Source: Desulfobacteraceae bacterium UBA5852
GTDB lineage: Bacteria > Desulfobacterota > Desulfobacteria > Desulfobacterales > UBA5852
Assembly: GCA_002432195.1 (NCBI GenBank)
Contig: DJGG01000132.1
Location: 34,077-98,076, forward strand
DNA: 64,000 bases
Reading direction: 5' to 3'
The notes beneath the pieces were generated by a model. That model worked only from the letters and a program-made list of their open reading frames with translations. It did not search any database and was not told where the DNA came from. The translations under genes and the position numbers were made by a program. Shown here piece after piece: positions 17,790 to 25,284 of the stretch (positions are counted from its first letter, which is position 1; each line of letters opens with the position of its first letter).

Positions 17790-19040
17790 CTATTCGCCCC
17801 CGCCCGGCTGGGTGGATTGCTGCATCTGGTTGTAGACGTCCTTCCAGCTTTTCTGCTTGGGCGGGGGTGCTGTCGGCTGGTCCATGCCCGGCAGCTTGGA
17901 GAGAAACAGGCTGCGGGCCTGCTCCTGGATGGCGGCGGCCTCCTCCACGGTCTGGCCCGGGGCCCACTTGGATTCGATGTAATCGTTGTAGGCCTTGACG
18001 GCCTCCCCGAAATTCTTCTGGGCGGTGATGGTTTCCCACGCCTTGTCGGCGGGGATCCCCTTCTTCTGGGCGTACCACTCGGCCAGCTTGACCTCGGCCG
18101 GCATGGTTTCCTTCGATTGGTTCCGGGCGCGAATGCGCTCGATGCTCTTTTCCCCGGACAGCCTCATGGCCAAAAGCTCTTTATCCTGGCCGTGTTTCCG
18201 GTCGGCCAGGGTCTTGTCGGCCGCGATCTGTTTGTCGGTGAGCTTCTCCCGGTGCTCGAACTCCGCACCCTGCTCCTGCTGGCGCTCCAGGGCCTTGCGG
18301 CGCTCGTCGATAGACTTGTCCACCCGGGCGATGGCCTTCTCGAACTCATTGCCGGAAAACTGTGAGAGGTAGGCCTTCTTCTGCTCCAGCAGCTCGATCT
18401 GCCGGGCGGGGTCGTTCTGTAGCTCGCGCAGTTCGGCCCGGGCGGCCCGCAGCCCCTCCAGCTCGTTTGCGGCGTCCTGGGAACTCATCTGGCCGGCCAC
18501 CACGGCCTTACCGATGGCAATGTGCCGCTCGTCCATCTTGCGGGCCATGGTCTCCATGGTGCGGTTCAGGCCCATGTTGGCCACGAAGAGGGCTTCGACC
18601 TCGCCGGCCCGCCGGTTGACCTCGGCATGGGTCAGGGCCTTCCGAGTCTTCTTGTTCACGAAGGCGCCATAGGTTCCGCTCTGGGGGTCCACGTCCACCT
18701 CGGCGTCGAACATGTCGCCAAACTTCCGCAGGAGTGAAGGCTCCCCCTTCTCCACCTTGCCGGTGTCCTTGTCGCCGCCGATGCCGGGCTTCCAGGTCGC
18801 CAACTCCATGGCCTCGTCGGTTCCGAAGATGTGGGAGACGCGAACGGGGGCCTCGCGCTTGGCCAGCTCGTCGGCGGCCTCGGCCGATTGCAGCTTCAGG
18901 CCCGGAGCGGCGAGCGCGTCCTGGTCAGCCTGCCGGCGCATCTGGTAGGCCATGAGGGCGCGCTTGCCCTCTGCCTCCTGGCCTTCGCGCAGCGTGTCCC
19001 CCAGACGGTTCACCTGGCTGATGATCGGATCGTAGGTCAT
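17790..19040 (-). CDS. Coiled-coil internal virion protein (candidate)
   Basis: 416 residues from ATG at 19040. The stop codon directly abuts the ATG of the giant polyvalent gene. The middle (about 150-330) is one long, highly charged coiled coil; the C-terminus is Pro- and Gln-rich. I recognise no enzyme motif. Together with the three genes before it and the giant after it, it holds the place of the internal (ejection) proteins of podoviruses, which form the channel for DNA entry. Family similarity is not clear, so the role rests on context and composition. Confidence 0.75.
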   Translation of the reverse strand: MTYDPIISQVNRLGDTLREGQEAEGKRALMAYQMRRQADQDALAAPGLKLQSAEAADELAKREAPVRVSHIFGTDEAMELATWKPGIGGDKDTGKVEKGEPSLLRKFGDMFDAEVDVDPQSGTYGAFVNKKTRKALTHAEVNRRAGEVEALFVANMGLNRTMETMARKMDERHIAIGKAVVAGQMSSQDAANELEGLRAARAELRELQNDPARQIELLEQKKAYLSQFSGNEFEKAIARVDKSIDERRKALERQQEQGAEFEHREKLTDKQIAADKTLADRKHGQDKELLAMRLSGEKSIERIRARNQSKETMPAEVKLAEWYAQKKGIPADKAWETITAQKNFGEAVKAYNDYIESKWAPGQTVEEAAAIQEQARSLFLSKLPGMDQPTAPPPKQKSWKDVYNQMQQSTQPGGGE

Positions 19041-19092
19041 ATGGTGTGCCCTTCCCTGGGGTTCATGTTGCCGGCCCTTGAATTCGGCCTTG

Positions 19093-20172
19093 TCAATATA
19101 CTGAATGACCTCCAAATCCTTCGTTTCCACTGGGATCGCCATAACCACCGCCAAAACCTCCACCGGAGCTGCCGCTGGCGCTTCCCGTGCTTGAGCCGCC
19201 GCCCACATCTGAACCTCCCGGGCCGAACCCGCGGCCGCCCAAGCCTCCAGCAAGGCCTGCAGCGTGGTCGCCTATGTCGACCCCTGGACTTCGATCAAAC
19301 CCCATTCCGCTCAGGCCACTGACCTCCCCAACACCGTAGTTGCCGATACCCGGCCCCATTCCCATGGACGGGTCCCCCACCTTGTCAGGCCCCTGGTTTA
19401 TGCCCTTGTCTGCATTCACGGACCCGCTGAACAGGTCGGCAACCGCTTTCCCCCACCGTCCCAGCATGCCCGTCATGCTGGTATCAAGCTCGCTGGTGTG
19501 CTTGGTGATCGCTTGCCGGGCCTTTTCGGCTTTCGGGTCAGCCATGACGGCCTCGGGATCCTGCAAGGCGTGAGCGGCCTGGGCCGGCGTGTCCAAGTCC
19601 TTGATGGTGGATTCCATAAGGGACCTCTTTTCGGCCTCGCTGTATCCGAGGGCATCCAAGTCGGCACCAATCTTGTCCTTCGTGGCCGCCACCCCGGTGG
19701 CGTGGGCCAAACTTTCCGCGGTGATTCCGGCAATTCCCATGGGACCAGGGATGGCGCCGGATACCATAGCGGCGGGCACGTCAGCCCCCAAGAGGCCCGC
19801 CGTCAATCCGGCCAAGGTTGCGGACTTCGCCCGATCCATTCCGAAGCCCCCCATCTTGCTCCGGGCCCCGCCGATCTCGCCCAGGCGGTCAGTGGCGTAG
19901 CCGCTGAAGCTGGAGGTGTCCATCTGCGGACCTTCTGGGGCTGGGTCCGCGTTGGGATCGCCCACCGCTCCCGGGACGGCTGCCGCGGGCACAGCGGGAG
20001 CAACAGGCTGGGGGGCGGGATCTGCCTCGGCGGCCTGCACTCGTGGAGCAACCGGGGCGTCAACGCCATATGTCCGCGTCATTGGAACGGTGGAGAACCG
20101 CCCCACGTTTCCGGACATCTGCCGGGAGTAGTTCATCATGGTGGACATGGGGGTGCGTTCGGGTGCGATCAT
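19093..20172 (-). CDS. Gly/Ala-rich internal virion protein (candidate)
   Basis: 359 residues whose ATG overlaps the stop of the previous gene (ATGA). An N-terminal polar part is followed by an Ala/Pro-rich linker (about 40-80), a helical middle with an extended Ala/Gly-rich hydrophobic stretch (about 112-160; TLAGLTAGLLGADVPAAMV and beyond), and a C-terminal tail of almost only Gly, Ser and Asp (about 300-359). Amphipathic or membrane-inserting helices and low-complexity tails are common in ejection proteins. No named family is recognised. Co-transcribed with its neighbours. Confidence 0.72.
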   Translation of the reverse strand: MIAPERTPMSTMMNYSRQMSGNVGRFSTVPMTRTYGVDAPVAPRVQAAEADPAPQPVAPAVPAAAVPGAVGDPNADPAPEGPQMDTSSFSGYATDRLGEIGGARSKMGGFGMDRAKSATLAGLTAGLLGADVPAAMVSGAIPGPMGIAGITAESLAHATGVAATKDKIGADLDALGYSEAEKRSLMESTIKDLDTPAQAAHALQDPEAVMADPKAEKARQAITKHTSELDTSMTGMLGRWGKAVADLFSGSVNADKGINQGPDKVGDPSMGMGPGIGNYGVGEVSGLSGMGFDRSPGVDIGDHAAGLAGGLGGRGFGPGGSDVGGGSSTGSASGSSGGGFGGGYGDPSGNEGFGGHSVY

Positions 20173-20870
20173 GAGAAGAGACCTCCCAGCCCGCCCACAA
20201 GAGCGGACGCGGCAGAGGCAAGGATGCTGCCACCCCCGCCCTCGCCGGAAATAAGTTTCCTCGCCCCGCCAGACGCCAACCAGCCCGTGAGGGCGCCCGT
20301 GCCAGCGCCAATGGCCGCCTTCTCCAGGGGCTTCTTGCCCAGCATCGAGGCCGCCAGACCCGCGCCGCCCCCGATCAGAATTGAGCCGGCGTTGTCCTTC
20401 AAGCCGGTAAGGAAGCTCGAACCGCCGGACCCGGCGCCCCCGGACTCGGGCCGGAAGATCCCGCCGCCTGCCGGCTGGCCGCCGCCGTGCGGTTGGGACG
20501 GCATGCTGGATCCGCTGCGGTCAATGTCCTGGGTGTTCCGGGAGATCTCGTCGGCCAGGGCTTTGGTTTCGTTGGCGCCCTTGGTGGAGAAGTAGGTTTG
20601 CGCCGCCAGGCCCCCCAGGCTGACACCTGCTCCTATCAGCCCCCGCCGACGGGCGTCCTTGAGGGCTTCCTCCTGAAGCTCAAGCTGTTCGCGTGTGGAT
20701 GCCCTTTCGAATGCGTCGGATTTCTTCTGGAGCTTTTCCATGCGGGACTGGTGCGCCCGCTCGTCGGCCGCTGCCTGCTGCTGATAGACCATCGGCGACC
20801 GGGCATTCAGGGCCGCGATGTAGTTGGGCTGAATCTTGCGGCCGATGACCATTGACATTTGACGCGACAT
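20169..20870 (-). CDS. Internal virion protein (candidate) with Gly-rich hydrophobic segments
   Basis: 233 residues. A coiled coil at about 30-75 (QQQAAADERAHQSRMEKLQK region) precedes a Gly/Ala-rich hydrophobic stretch (near 78-92), a Gly/Ser/Pro linker, and further Gly-zipper-like segments (about 155-233, e.g. IGGGAGLAASMLG and GTGALTGWLASGGA). The helix-then-glycine-zipper layout is typical of short internal core proteins of podoviruses, but I cannot name the family. Overlaps the next gene by four bases. Confidence 0.72.
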   Translation of the reverse strand: MSRQMSMVIGRKIQPNYIAALNARSPMVYQQQAAADERAHQSRMEKLQKKSDAFERASTREQLELQEEALKDARRRGLIGAGVSLGGLAAQTYFSTKGANETKALADEISRNTQDIDRSGSSMPSQPHGGGQPAGGGIFRPESGGAGSGGSSFLTGLKDNAGSILIGGGAGLAASMLGKKPLEKAAIGAGTGALTGWLASGGARKLISGEGGGGSILASAASALVGGLGGLFS

Positions 20871-20885
20871 GGTGGACCTCCCGCC

Positions 20886-21299
20886 TTACGCTCCGAAAAT
20901 GGCCTTGCGGCGTTCCTCCTGGGCCCGGGCTAGCGATAGGTCAGCCTGCTTGCTCTGGTGCCCCAGGTAGGCGCTACCCACGGCCCCCAGGGCCGCAACG
21001 CCAGTGCCGATGTTCAGGGCCAGGTTGTCATCTGCCCTCTGCTGCTTGGCCATCTTGGTCCGCCTGGTGGCGACCTCCTTGCTGAAGGCCAGGTTCTCCT
21101 TCGTCCGTCTGAAGGTCGCGTCCTGGGCCAACTTGGCGCCAGCCAGGCGCATGAGGGCCAGCCGGCGGCGCATATCCTGGTCCGCGAAGGCCTGATCGGC
21201 GATTACGGTATCCACGGCTGCCTGCTCGTAGGGATCGGAACGGGCCAACCGCAGTACCTGCTGGTGGTAGCGGGGATCCTGGGTGAAGCTCATATCCAT
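20886..21299 (-). CDS. Small helical internal virion protein (candidate)
   Basis: 137 residues from ATG at 21299, with GGAGG upstream. It is almost all helical and rich in Arg, Ala and Gln. A short Ala/Gly-rich hydrophobic segment near residues 95-112 (NIGTGVAALGAVGSAYLG) resembles those in the two genes that follow, which suggests the three proteins are related in role and perhaps in origin. No catalytic motif. It probably belongs to the internal-protein set. Confidence 0.7.
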   Translation of the reverse strand: MDMSFTQDPRYHQQVLRLARSDPYEQAAVDTVIADQAFADQDMRRRLALMRLAGAKLAQDATFRRTKENLAFSKEVATRRTKMAKQQRADDNLALNIGTGVAALGAVGSAYLGHQSKQADLSLARAQEERRKAIFGA

Positions 21300-21303
21300 T
21301 GGA

Positions 21304-21867
21304 TTACCCTCCCCTCCTCATCTCCTGGAAAAGGTTCACGTCGTCCGCGATCTCCAACTTGGGCAGCTTTGCCTCCGGGTCGTAGGCCACCAGGGCCTCG
21401 TAGTCGGTGATGGCGTTGACCTCCGCTTCCACGGTGTCGAGGAATTGCCGGATGGCCTGCATCCCGCGGCGTAACCGGCCGGCGATAGGCCCGGCTGGGT
21501 TGTCCACGGCGGCCAGGGTAAAGCGGTTCAGGCGATCCCCCAGCTGCTGGGCGAGGGCGTTCGCCGTGTCGATCTTGATGGCCCGCAGGGTTGGAACCTC
21601 GTAGCGGGGGGAAACCGCGTGGGTGACGCGGACCTCTTCCAGCGTCTCCACTTCGGTCTGGCTCTGGCTAACGTAGTGGGCCTGATCGAAGGGAGTGGTG
21701 ACGATGGGCTTGATCCCCCAACCGGCGAGAACCGCCGGGGGCCGCTGGAAGACCTCGGGGCCGAAGACCACCCCGTCGATGGCTACCTTCTCGGGACCCG
21801 GGATGTCGGCCACATGGACCCAGCGGCCACCGCGCTCCACGAGGACGTTTTGCTTCAGTCGGAACAT
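21304..21867 (-). CDS. Late-operon protein between fibre and internal protein genes
   Basis: 187 residues from ATG at 21867, with GGGAGG seven bases upstream. The N-terminal half is beta-rich (RLKQNVLVERGGRWVHVADI); the C-terminal half is helical and acidic. It has no signal peptide, unlike the four genes just upstream of it. No family recognised. Its place suggests a tail accessory or a chaperone. Confidence 0.7.
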   Translation of the reverse strand: MFRLKQNVLVERGGRWVHVADIPGPEKVAIDGVVFGPEVFQRPPAVLAGWGIKPIVTTPFDQAHYVSQSQTEVETLEEVRVTHAVSPRYEVPTLRAIKIDTANALAQQLGDRLNRFTLAAVDNPAGPIAGRLRRGMQAIRQFLDTVEAEVNAITDYEALVAYDPEAKLPKLEIADDVNLFQEMRRGG

Positions 21868-21954
21868 GGCCTGTGCCTCCCTGCCGCGCCAATCCACCCG
21901 TAGTGGGCTGTTTCGTCTTTGCAAGGTAAATTTTCAGCGCACGGAAATTCTTCA

Positions 21955-24288
21955 TTAGCGGGCGTTGGCGTACTTCAGGGGTTGTTCGGCAATGGCGAGA
22001 TAGATGAAACGATTTCCGGCCGTCTGTGCCCAACGGATTTTGAACCCGTTGGAAACGAAGTCTATGAAGTAGGTTCCGGAAGCTTCAGCCGCCGAATCAT
22101 CTGCCATGAGAGTACGAGTTGTCGGGTTTTCGGAATTGCGCTTGCTGTCGACCATGTACCAACGCCCCGTGGCACTGGCCGCCTTGTAGAGGAGAAATGC
22201 GGGTCGAAAACCGCAGTAGTTGAAAGGCCCGTCGGCGTTGGCGATGCTATCCCAGTAGCCGACTTTAACGAGGTTGGGGGTTGACCTAAATAGGTAGGAC
22301 ATAAACACATCTCCTGCAGCCCCACGTGCGTTTGTAAACACTGAGGCGGTAGGTGGCGTGTTGTTCCACCCGGCGGTAGCAATCTTCGCATCGTTCGTGT
22401 TGAGTTTGAGGTGGTAGTCCCAGGGCAAGGCGGCCGCGATAAATTCGCATCCGACAAACCAATCTTGGGTTCCACCAGCAATCCGCTTGAGGATGATTAA
22501 CTCCGGGGCCGCACCGAGGTTATGGTTTACGGTTTCCACCCCTGCGGTGGCCCTGGTGAATTTGATGGCCTGCGCCCCATGCTGCGGTAGCATGGAAAAT
22601 AGCCAGTCGATGTAGGTCGAGCCATTAACGCCCAACTCTAGGCCAGCTCCGTTAACGATGGAGACGCCATCCGGATTGAATGAAGTGACACCCTCGCTCG
22701 GATACCCCGTACCGTCTTCATTGACACTCGTGGTCATCAGGTAGCGGCCCACACCACGCTCTGCGTCAAAGATGAAAGGGTGACCTGCCAGGTCCCGGCG
22801 CTTCAGCCACGCCATCCGTGGGGCCATCAGTAGGTTGGAATGGGAGAAGGAGCCCCCGTTACCGGTTCTGGGAATCGCGATGAATGCCCTTTCGCAATCC
22901 TGTATGGCAGGCTCAGGCATTAGGGAGGTACATAGAGGCTGGGCGTCGGAAACCGGGTAGCTGAACGCCACCGACCCATTGTTGATGGTCAAGTTGTCCC
23001 GCTTGCTGTCCGCGACCATACCAAAGGCGAACCAATAAGGTACGCCGGTCGGGAGTGTGGCGGCCACCCCTTGAGATACCCCGTTCTTGAAGAATTCAAG
23101 CTGTCCGGTGTCCGCGTCGAATACCACGCCGATGATGTTGTTCTGCCCCCAGGTGGCCCCGTAGGTCTCACTGGTGCCGTTGTTGAAGAACGTACCTAAG
23201 CGGCTATAGTAGGCCCACGCCCCGGCAGTGGTGAGCGAAGACAGGCAGCGGTGGCTATCGTTAATCACTCCAACGAGGTCGTAAGGCGGCGTATAGAGAT
23301 CGAGGAGGGGCTTGATTTCGATTTGCCATTTCCCGGTGGTGGGGATGGGCAAGTCTAACGCTCTGGTGCCGTGGTCGGTGTTGGTGCCGGCAAACCTTGT
23401 TCCAGCATCGGCTACGGAGCTCGTTGCGGGGCGAAGAGAGTCAAGAATGGCGAATCGGTTGGTTGGCGTGTCCTTTGTCTGAACCGGAGAATTGCCCGGG
23501 GCGAAGTTCCCGATCCCGGCGCTGTCGTGACCCAGGGTTCCGGCCTGATCGTACTTCAGATGAAATCCCCCTACCCCGTATGGCCCGGCGTAGCTCTTGG
23601 GAACCCATAGGTTGCCTTTGAATTCTCCGAATGAGCTTGGCTCTATCGCCGCCCCGGTGACGAGGATAGTATCCGCAAGGTATCCGTCGAAATAGTGAGT
23701 GGAGGCGTCGAAGCTTCCGACATAAGGTACTGAACCCGCGTAGGAAACCGTGCTCCCGTAACTCAGGCTCGGATAGGTGGGGGTTCCGTTGAGGGATTGC
23801 CGCACCCCGTTGATGTAGAAGCGCAGGCGATCAGCCTGGGTGGCATTCGGAGAGTCGTAGATGACCTCCACGTCGTACCAACCAGAGTCCCGCAGCAGAT
23901 GGACCGTATCAGCCAGGGCTGCCGTGGTGCCGCCGTTGTTGAAGTAGAGGCTTAGGCGGTCCTGATAAATGCGGATGTTCAGGTAAATGTTGCTTGCCAG
24001 ATAGGCATTGAACAGGGTGTAGGAGGCAGTGCCGCTATCCGGTTTCCCGCGGCGCAGCATGGTGCGGAAAGTGAACTGGGTGTTACCGCTGGTGGACCCC
24101 CAGGCCGCTCGGTTTAGATATTGGTTAGTGTGCAGCCGGATGGAATAGGGAATCTCGTAGCGGTAGAGCTTACCACCACGGAAGGACAGGGATTTTCCCA
24201 GCAGGACGGGCTGAAAGGCCTGGGCTGCAGCTGCCGCCAGGATAGCGACGGTCAAGGCCAGAAGGACGATAGCATGCGGCTTGCGCAT
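21955..24288 (-). CDS. Tail fibre-like protein with signal peptide, LamG-like and SPRY-like domains
   Basis: 777 residues. The ATG at 24288 has AAGGAG eight bases upstream, better than the in-frame GTG at 24297. Residues 1-25 are a textbook signal peptide: MRKPH, a long Leu/Ala core, then an AQA cleavage motif. Then come a LamG/concanavalin-type domain (about 30-230), a SPRY-like middle (about 300-410; GVVFDADTGQLEFFKNG) and a C-terminal array with VNHNLGAAPELIILKR-type repeats seen in phage fibre proteins. It most likely binds a surface glycan or other receptor. Finding a Sec signal on a virion fibre is unexpected; the three preceding genes share this. Confidence 0.8.
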   Translation of the reverse strand: MRKPHAIVLLALTVAILAAAAAQAFQPVLLGKSLSFRGGKLYRYEIPYSIRLHTNQYLNRAAWGSTSGNTQFTFRTMLRRGKPDSGTASYTLFNAYLASNIYLNIRIYQDRLSLYFNNGGTTAALADTVHLLRDSGWYDVEVIYDSPNATQADRLRFYINGVRQSLNGTPTYPSLSYGSTVSYAGSVPYVGSFDASTHYFDGYLADTILVTGAAIEPSSFGEFKGNLWVPKSYAGPYGVGGFHLKYDQAGTLGHDSAGIGNFAPGNSPVQTKDTPTNRFAILDSLRPATSSVADAGTRFAGTNTDHGTRALDLPIPTTGKWQIEIKPLLDLYTPPYDLVGVINDSHRCLSSLTTAGAWAYYSRLGTFFNNGTSETYGATWGQNNIIGVVFDADTGQLEFFKNGVSQGVAATLPTGVPYWFAFGMVADSKRDNLTINNGSVAFSYPVSDAQPLCTSLMPEPAIQDCERAFIAIPRTGNGGSFSHSNLLMAPRMAWLKRRDLAGHPFIFDAERGVGRYLMTTSVNEDGTGYPSEGVTSFNPDGVSIVNGAGLELGVNGSTYIDWLFSMLPQHGAQAIKFTRATAGVETVNHNLGAAPELIILKRIAGGTQDWFVGCEFIAAALPWDYHLKLNTNDAKIATAGWNNTPPTASVFTNARGAAGDVFMSYLFRSTPNLVKVGYWDSIANADGPFNYCGFRPAFLLYKAASATGRWYMVDSKRNSENPTTRTLMADDSAAEASGTYFIDFVSNGFKIRWAQTAGNRFIYLAIAEQPLKYANAR

Positions 24289-24300
24289 GGAGGCCACTCC

Positions 24301-25284
24301 TTACCAGGCGGTGAAATTCGCCTTGCCGTTGAATGGGTACTGAACGAGAACGCCGAACAGCAGTGCGTCGCCGGCGGTGTAGGTGTCGGCGGTGCCGCCA
24401 ACGTTTCGCGAAACCTGCAGATGCACCAGGGCCTCGTTGGTGGCGCTGGTGTAGGTGCCCGCGAAGGTCACCGCCGGGGTGGCGTCGGTGTAGTGCAGGA
24501 CGGTATTCTCCCCGGCAAGCAGGGTGTCGGCCACCACCTGGGAAGTCCCCGGGGCAACGTCCACGGCGCCGTTATCCGAAATGGCCGCGCCAGCCACCTC
24601 CCACTCCACCCCGTCGGACGTGCTCCCGTTGTCGTTGAAGGGCCTCCAGAGGAACTTGAACTTGATCGCCCCCCCGACCCGGGAGTCGTAGCCGGCGAGC
24701 ACCACGTTGGCGAAGGCGTACTCCTCCACCGTCCCGTCGAAGGCCAGGTAGTCGAACATGCCCTTGTTCGTGGTGGTCTCCACGCTTCCCGTGGCCGGCC
24801 CTGCTGTGGTCTGCGGGGTGAAGGCGCTGGCCGGGATGAACAGGGCGCGGTAAAGCTCGTCGCTGTATTTCTTCGCCGCCCGCTCAGTGATGAGCGCGGT
24901 TGGTGAGGCGCCAGCCAGGGTTTCATCGTCGGAAATATCGTTGACCTCGGCGCCGGTCTTCAGCTTCAGGGAATCGAATTGGATCTTCACCAGCAACCAC
25001 CGGCCATTGCCCCCGTTCACGTCGGGAGCGATGACGTACGGCACCGCCTCGACGCCGCCAATCGTGGAATTGTAGATGTAGAGGTAGGACCTCCCCTCAG
25101 CGAGAACCGAAACCCAACAGCGGTCCCCGTCGCTCAGGTTGGCCCCGTTGATGGCGTCCATGGCCCCGGCGGCCCCGCCATAGATGGCGTTGGCCCCGTA
25201 AGTGCGCGTGGCGCGGGCCGGCGCCGGCAAAAGGAAGGCCGCCGCCAGCAGGATCAACAAGAGGGTTGCGGAGAGCTTTTTCAT
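24301..25284 (-). CDS. Tail/structural protein with signal peptide
   Basis: 327 residues, ATGA overlap with the preceding gene, AAGGAA before the ATG. Residues 1-25 are a clear Sec signal: MKKLSA, a Leu/Ala core and PARA before the likely cleavage site. The mature part has a mixed N-terminal domain and a beta-rich C-terminal domain (about 185-325; KFKFLWRPFNDNG, HYTDATPAVTFAGTYTSA, LVHLQVSRNVGG) like that of phage appendage proteins with a jelly-roll-type fold. It probably joins the nozzle to the fibre or decorates the tail. Its exact role is not certain. Confidence 0.75.
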   Translation of the reverse strand: MKKLSATLLLILLAAAFLLPAPARATRTYGANAIYGGAAGAMDAINGANLSDGDRCWVSVLAEGRSYLYIYNSTIGGVEAVPYVIAPDVNGGNGRWLLVKIQFDSLKLKTGAEVNDISDDETLAGASPTALITERAAKKYSDELYRALFIPASAFTPQTTAGPATGSVETTTNKGMFDYLAFDGTVEEYAFANVVLAGYDSRVGGAIKFKFLWRPFNDNGSTSDGVEWEVAGAAISDNGAVDVAPGTSQVVADTLLAGENTVLHYTDATPAVTFAGTYTSATNEALVHLQVSRNVGGTADTYTAGDALLFGVLVQYPFNGKANFTAW